From positions 1 through 64,000 of the forward strand of contig JAEYKI010000022.1 in NCBI GenBank assembly GCA_023408315.1: 64,000 bases of DNA. The letters run 5' to 3'. Of the stretch, positions 59,579 to 64,000 are shown piece by piece. Source of the stretch: Bacillota bacterium. GTDB lineage: Bacteria > Bacillota > Clostridia > Christensenellales > Christensenellaceae. Each line of letters starts with the position of its first letter. Position 1 is the first letter of the stretch. The position numbers and the translations under genes were made by a program. Under the pieces are notes generated by a model. That model was given only the letters and a program-made list of their open reading frames with translations, had not been told where the DNA came from and ran no database searches.

Positions 59579-62500
59579 ATGGTAAACAGATTGTATGTGG
59601 AAAAAAAGCCGGGATTTGATGTGGAAGCCAAAAGCTTGCTGGCGGATTTTAAGGAAAACATCGGGATCAGCGGGCTTAAAAGCGTGCGGGTACTGAACCG
59701 GTACGATGTGCAGGGCATGGCCACGGAAGACCTGGAACAGGCGAAGCAGACCATTTTCAGCGAGCCTCCTGTGGACAGGATTTTGGAAACCCCTGATTTT
59801 GGCGGTGGATATGTATTTGGCATGGAATACCTGCCGGGCCAGTACGACCAGCGGGCGGACAGCGCAGCGCAGTGCGTGCAGCTCCTTACGAAAAAAGAGC
59901 GGCCCATTGTGCGGAGCGCCAAAATATTTGTACTGGAAGGCGCCGTAACCCTGCCAGATATTGAGAAGATAAAAAAATATGTGATCAACCCGGTAGACTC
60001 CAGGGAAGCCTCGCTTGCGATGCCGGGAAACCTTGAAATGCAGGTTGCGCCGCCTAGGGACGTACCCGTAATGGATGGGTTTACACAAATGGAAGGAACC
60101 GGATTGGAGGCCTTCCGGCAGGAGATGGGCTTTGCCATGAGCGAAAGCGACATCGCCTTTGTGCAGGAATATTTCCTAAAAGAAAAACGAAATCCCACGC
60201 TTACTGAGCTGCGGGTGATAGACACATACTGGTCCGACCACTGCAGGCACACCACTTTTTTAACAAAGCTGACGGATGTGGAATTTGAGGAAGGCGCGGA
60301 CACTGCCAAAAGCATTTGGGCGGAATATCTGGAAGCGCGCATAAAGCTGGGCGCAAAAAAAGATATTTGCCTGATGGACCTTGCGACCATGTATGTGCGG
60401 GAGGCTAAGGATTCGCTTAAAAACCTGGATTTGTCCGAGGAAATCAATGCGTGCAGCATCAAACACAAAGTGAAGACATCGAAAGGCGACCTCGATTACC
60501 TCATCATGTTCAAGAACGAGACGCACAACCACCCAACGGAAATAGAGCCCTTTGGCGGCGCGGCGACGTGCCTGGGCGGCGCGATTCGCGACCCCCTTTC
60601 GGGCCGGAGCTATGTGTACCATGCCATGCGCGTCACGGGCAGCGCGGACCCAAGGGAAAGCCTGGCGGATACCATGGAGTATAAGCTGCCACAGCGCAAG
60701 ATTACGCGGGAGGCTGCGGCGGGGTATTCCTCATACGGGAACCAGATCGGCCTTGCAACGGGTTTGGTGCATGAGGTATACCACCCCGGATACAAGGCCA
60801 AGCGTATGGAAATTGGCGCGGTAATTGGCGCTGCGCCCGCGGAAAACGTGGTCCGGGAGCGCCCGCAGAAGGGCGACCTGATTATACTGATTGGCGGCGC
60901 AACCGGCAGGGACGGCTGTGGCGGCGCAACCGGGTCCAGCAAGGCGCACGACGAAAAATCCATAGAAGAATGCGGCGCGGAGGTGCAGAAGGGCAATCCG
61001 CTCACCGAGCGCAAGTTACAGCGGCTGTTCCGAAACGAGGGATTTTCCCGGCTTATCAAGCGTTGCAACGATTTTGGCGCTGGCGGTGTGTGCGTGGCCA
61101 TTGGCGAACTGGCCGAGTCTCTGGACATTAACCTGGACGCCGTGCCCAAGAAATACGAGGGCCTGGACGGCACAGAGCTCGCCATCTCTGAATCCCAGGA
61201 GAGGATGGCCGTGGTTGTATCGCCGGGGGATTTGGAAGCCGTGCTGGCAATGGCGGCGGCCGAAAACCTGGACGCGACCAGGGTGGCAGAAGTGACGGAT
61301 AGCGGGCGGATGCGCATGTTCTGGAGAGGCCGGGCCATTGTGGATATGAACCGCGCGTTTATAGATTCCAACGGAGCGCCGCAGTACGCAAAGGCAAGAG
61401 TGGCGGCGGCAGGCAAGCAGGATTTGTTTGCAGAGAATACAGGCGAGACCTGGCGGGAGACAGTTCTGGGCCTGGTGGCGGACCTGAACAGTTGCAGCCA
61501 GAAGGGACTGGTTGAGCGGTTTGACGGCAGTATTGGCGCTTCCAGTGTTACCATGCCCCTGGGCGGCATGAGCCAATTGACGCCCGTGCAGGCCATGGCC
61601 GCGAAGGTGCCCTGCCAGGAAGGGGACGCGTATTCCACAACATTGATGAGCTTTGGACTGGACCCATACCTGTTAAGCCTGAATCCGCTTGTTGGTTCAG
61701 CGTATTCCGTCCTGCATTCCGTGGCAAAAATCATAGCGGCCGGAGGCGGACTGGACGGCATATGGCTTACCCTGCAGGAATATTTTGAGCGGTTGGGCGA
61801 AGACCCCATGCGCTGGGGCAAGCCCCTTGCGGCGCTTTTGGGCGCGTATCTGGCGCAAAAGAGGCTGGGCATTGCGGCGATAGGCGGAAAGGATTCCATG
61901 TCCGGCTCGTTCCGCGATTTGGACGTGCCGCCCACGGTATGTTCGTTTGCGGTATGCGTGGCGGACGACCCGGCCAAAATTGTTACCCCTGAATTTAAAA
62001 AAGCGGGAAATAAACTGTACTTGTTGGATATTAAACGGGAGGCAAATGGCTTGCCCGATTTTGAGGACGTAAAGAGCAAATATGCAGCCCTGCATATGCT
62101 GATGCAGGATGGAAAAATTGCATCCGCATTTGCGGTGGATCGCGGCGGCGTGATAGCCGCGGTTGCGCAGTGTTGCCTGGGTAACGGCCTGGGCGCGAAT
62201 ATAAGCATTGCGGACAAAGCGCTCTTAACCAGGAAACTGTACGGCGGCATATTGGTGGAGGCTGCCGGCTTGAATGACGCGGATTTCGCGGAAATTGGCG
62301 TGCTTACGGAAAAGCCTTCTGTTCTTGTTGCAAACGAAGAGATTGGCCTCTCGGAAATAGAAAGGGCGTTTACCGGCACGCTGGAAGCTGTGTTCCCTAC
62401 GCAGACCAGAGAGCCCGCCATGCCAAAGACCGGGCTGTACACAGAAAAGAAGCCGTACATCTGCAAAAGCAAGGCGGCGCAGCCGCGGGTGATCATTCCC

Positions 62501-63277
62501 GTGTTTCCGGGCACCAACACGGAATTTGATTCCGCAAGGGCGTTTGAAAAGGCGGGGGCACGGGCGGACATTCTGGTGATCCGCAACCGGAGCGCGGCGG
62601 ATATAGAAGAATCCATTGCCGAGCTGAAAAAGAAGATAGACGCATCCCAGATTATCATGATCCCCGGCGGGTTCTCGGGCGGAGACGAGCCGGATGGCTC
62701 CGGCAAGTTTATCGCAACAACCTTCCGTAACCCCGCGGTGAGCGATGCGGTGCAGAATCTGCTGGATAACCGGGACGGCCTGATTCTGGGTATTTGCAAC
62801 GGCTTCCAGGCATTGATCAAGCTGGGGCTGGTGCCGTATGGCCGTATTTGCGACATGCGGGAAGACAGCCCCACGCTGACGTACAACACCATTGGGCGGC
62901 ATATGTCCCGCATTGTGCGTACGCGCATTACCAGCGCGGCTTCACCCTGGTTCGCAGGTGTAGAGGTTGGCGAGGTGTATTCGGTTGCCGTATCCCACGG
63001 GGAAGGGCGTTTTGTTGCAACTGAACCGGAACTGAAAGCATTGTTTGCGAACGGCCAGGCGGCCACACAGTATGTGAACCCAGAAGGAAACCCATCTATG
63101 GATATCGCGCACAATCCAAACGGTTCCATGTGGGCTGTGGAAGGCATTACCAGCCCGGATGGAAGGGTATTGGGAAAAATGGGGCATAACGAGCGCGCAA
63201 CAGAGTATACGTTTAAAAACGTACCGGGGAACTGGAACCAGAAGCTGTTTGAGAGCGGGGTTTTGTATTTTAAATAA
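59579..63277 (+). CDS. purL: Phosphoribosylformylglycinamidine synthase, single-chain PurL
   Basis: 1232 residues. This is the large fused form, in which the synthase and the glutaminase are one chain. The synthase domains include the FKNETHNHPTEIEPFGGAATCLGG motif region and GGKDSMSGSF. The C-terminal class I amidotransferase has C1073 in LGICNGFQALIKLG and the HGEGRF motif. It makes FGAM in purine synthesis. Clostridia often carry this form, unlike Bacillus with separate PurLQS. TAGGAG lies 7 bases before the ATG. No other pur gene is in the window. Confidence 0.97.
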   Translation: MVNRLYVEKKPGFDVEAKSLLADFKENIGISGLKSVRVLNRYDVQGMATEDLEQAKQTIFSEPPVDRILETPDFGGGYVFGMEYLPGQYDQRADSAAQCVQLLTKKERPIVRSAKIFVLEGAVTLPDIEKIKKYVINPVDSREASLAMPGNLEMQVAPPRDVPVMDGFTQMEGTGLEAFRQEMGFAMSESDIAFVQEYFLKEKRNPTLTELRVIDTYWSDHCRHTTFLTKLTDVEFEEGADTAKSIWAEYLEARIKLGAKKDICLMDLATMYVREAKDSLKNLDLSEEINACSIKHKVKTSKGDLDYLIMFKNETHNHPTEIEPFGGAATCLGGAIRDPLSGRSYVYHAMRVTGSADPRESLADTMEYKLPQRKITREAAAGYSSYGNQIGLATGLVHEVYHPGYKAKRMEIGAVIGAAPAENVVRERPQKGDLIILIGGATGRDGCGGATGSSKAHDEKSIEECGAEVQKGNPLTERKLQRLFRNEGFSRLIKRCNDFGAGGVCVAIGELAESLDINLDAVPKKYEGLDGTELAISESQERMAVVVSPGDLEAVLAMAAAENLDATRVAEVTDSGRMRMFWRGRAIVDMNRAFIDSNGAPQYAKARVAAAGKQDLFAENTGETWRETVLGLVADLNSCSQKGLVERFDGSIGASSVTMPLGGMSQLTPVQAMAAKVPCQEGDAYSTTLMSFGLDPYLLSLNPLVGSAYSVLHSVAKIIAAGGGLDGIWLTLQEYFERLGEDPMRWGKPLAALLGAYLAQKRLGIAAIGGKDSMSGSFRDLDVPPTVCSFAVCVADDPAKIVTPEFKKAGNKLYLLDIKREANGLPDFEDVKSKYAALHMLMQDGKIASAFAVDRGGVIAAVAQCCLGNGLGANISIADKALLTRKLYGGILVEAAGLNDADFAEIGVLTEKPSVLVANEEIGLSEIERAFTGTLEAVFPTQTREPAMPKTGLYTEKKPYICKSKAAQPRVIIPVFPGTNTEFDSARAFEKAGARADILVIRNRSAADIEESIAELKKKIDASQIIMIPGGFSGGDEPDGSGKFIATTFRNPAVSDAVQNLLDNRDGLILGICNGFQALIKLGLVPYGRICDMREDSPTLTYNTIGRHMSRIVRTRITSAASPWFAGVEVGEVYSVAVSHGEGRFVATEPELKALFANGQAATQYVNPEGNPSMDIAHNPNGSMWAVEGITSPDGRVLGKMGHNERATEYTFKNVPGNWNQKLFESGVLYFK

Positions 63278-63308
63278 AAAAACCGCGTTTTTGGGCGAAA
63301 AATAAAGT

Positions 63309-63345
63309 AAAAAGCCGGTTTTTTAGCCAGGCTTTTTGTTTTTTG
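63309..63345 (+). terminator. Intrinsic terminator after purL
   Basis: AAAAAGCC and GGCTTTTT form an 8-bp stem around a 13-base loop followed by GTTTTTTG. Confidence 0.85.
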
Positions 63346-63415
63346 TATAGAAAACATTCACTTTCTTTGAATTGTTTTTCCAAAGTCGGGAAAAATAGTG
63401 AAAGGAGGTGTACGT

Positions 63416-64000
63416 ATGAACAATGAAAAAAATAATTCCGGAGAGCACGGAAAGGGTATTTTAAAACAAAAAGGATTTTATATTGCAATAGCCATATGCA
63501 TTATTGCGGTCGCGTCTATCTTGCTTGTTACCCTGCAGGGCACAACCGGGGGTGCGCAGCCTTCGCAGCAGGCGCAGGCAACCGGCTCGGCGCAAAACGT
63601 GCAGAATATAGAGGCCCCGAATCTGGCGCAGGCGGAAGAAGCAGCCCTGCAATCTTCTACTCCCAGCCCGGCGGCCACAGCATCCGCTACGGAAGTGCCA
63701 AGGAACTACCAGAAAGCGCAAGTATCAATTAAAAAACCCGTTGACGGGGACATTGCCGCCGTTTTCTGTATAGACAAGCTGGTGTATAACAAAACGCTGA
63801 ACATTTGGCAGACGCATAACGGCATTGACATTGTGCCGCGTGACAACGCGGAAGTAAAGTCTGCGCTGGCAGGCGAAGTGGCCCAGGTAATAGACGACGC
63901 AAGCTGGGGGAACACGGTTGTGATCAACCATGCGGACAACCTGGTGACCAAGTACGCAGGCCTTGCGGATGTTAAGGTTGCGGTGGGCGACAAAGTGCAG
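63416..64000 (+). CDS. SpoIIQ-like M23 peptidase-domain protein (partial at window edge)
   Basis: About 195 codons are visible before the sequence ends. A short basic N-terminus and one membrane helix (about 22-41) are followed by a Gln/Ala/Pro-rich linker, then VSIKKPVDGDIAAVF, LVYNKTLNIWQTHNGIDIVP and AGEVAQVIDDASWGNTVVINHADN, the opening of an M23/LytM domain. The H-x3-D metal ligands (THNGID) are present, as in clostridial SpoIIQ and unlike Bacillus SpoIIQ. SpoIIQ anchors the engulfment complex in the forespore. The ribosome site AAAGGAGGTG is excellent. Confidence 0.85.
   Translation, partial: MNNEKNNSGEHGKGILKQKGFYIAIAICIIAVASILLVTLQGTTGGAQPSQQAQATGSAQNVQNIEAPNLAQAEEAALQSSTPSPAATASATEVPRNYQKAQVSIKKPVDGDIAAVFCIDKLVYNKTLNIWQTHNGIDIVPRDNAEVKSALAGEVAQVIDDASWGNTVVINHADNLVTKYAGLADVKVAVGDKVQ

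Noticed and set aside
63346..63415. Sigma-F promoter before the SpoIIQ-like gene
   Set aside because: A GGGAAAAATA sequence resembles a sigma-F -10 box, but no matching -35 box lies at the right distance.

Overview
The window is chromosomal DNA of a spore-forming, probably anaerobic Clostridia-type Firmicute. The evidence is spo0A, a SPOCS/LysM protein of the SipL type, a gerC-gerB pair and a SpoIIQ-like M23 protein cut by the right edge. Anaerobic-type small Fe-S, DUF134 and NifX-like proteins, KtrAB potassium uptake, strong AGGAGG ribosome binding sites and TTGACA/TATAAT promoters agree with this. No genus can be read from the sequence alone. I saw no prophage, insertion sequence, CRISPR array or rRNA gene; there is one tRNA-Ser(GGA).

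Layout. 1-310: tail of an L-arabinose isomerase and a collapsed remnant of araD. 423-2232: DesK/LiaS-type two-component pair. 2382-7813: lgt, an AEC carrier, then a probable sulfur-anion export group (TSUP + DUF1634, a LysR regulator, a YeiH-type carrier) and a ferredoxin. 7888-9155: DUF134 / C_GCAxxG_C_C / NifX-like operon behind a promoter whose -10 box is framed by a perfect 13-bp inverted repeat. 9425-13211: Rossmann oxidoreductase, xpt, methyltransferase, acyltransferase. 13498-18850: five-gene ABC operon. 18937-24008: B12-type radical SAM protein, secreted cyclophilin, alpha/beta hydrolase, a frameshifted marR, tRNA-Ser. 24197-29233: ktrBA, the SipL-like gene, spo0A and a cluster of DnaA boxes. 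29234-36175: divergent PEP carboxykinase, yabE-rsmA, a MecA-like class B PBP, a membrane protein. 36247-40158: OmpR-type two-component system divergent from an ABC-2 exporter whose promoter carries tandem 21/22-bp repeats. 40362-53052: ychF, uppP, PHP phosphatase, the six-gene run queT-LOG-membrane protein-ACT-PFL-pepF, a sugar isomerase, two DUF1540 genes and gerC-gerB. 53217-64000: leuS, the run DUF1015-aspartate kinase-AEC-purL, and the start of the SpoIIQ-like gene.

How it fits together. Most of the window is core metabolism, envelope and sporulation. The accessory or less explained parts are the ABC operon at 13.7-18.9 kb, the DUF134 operon with its operator, the degraded marR beside an alpha/beta hydrolase with an operator-like promoter, the DnaA-box cluster downstream of spo0A, and the two-component/ABC exporter with its tandem sites. 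No clearly new biological system is proven here; the strongest unexplained signals are regulatory DNA elements.
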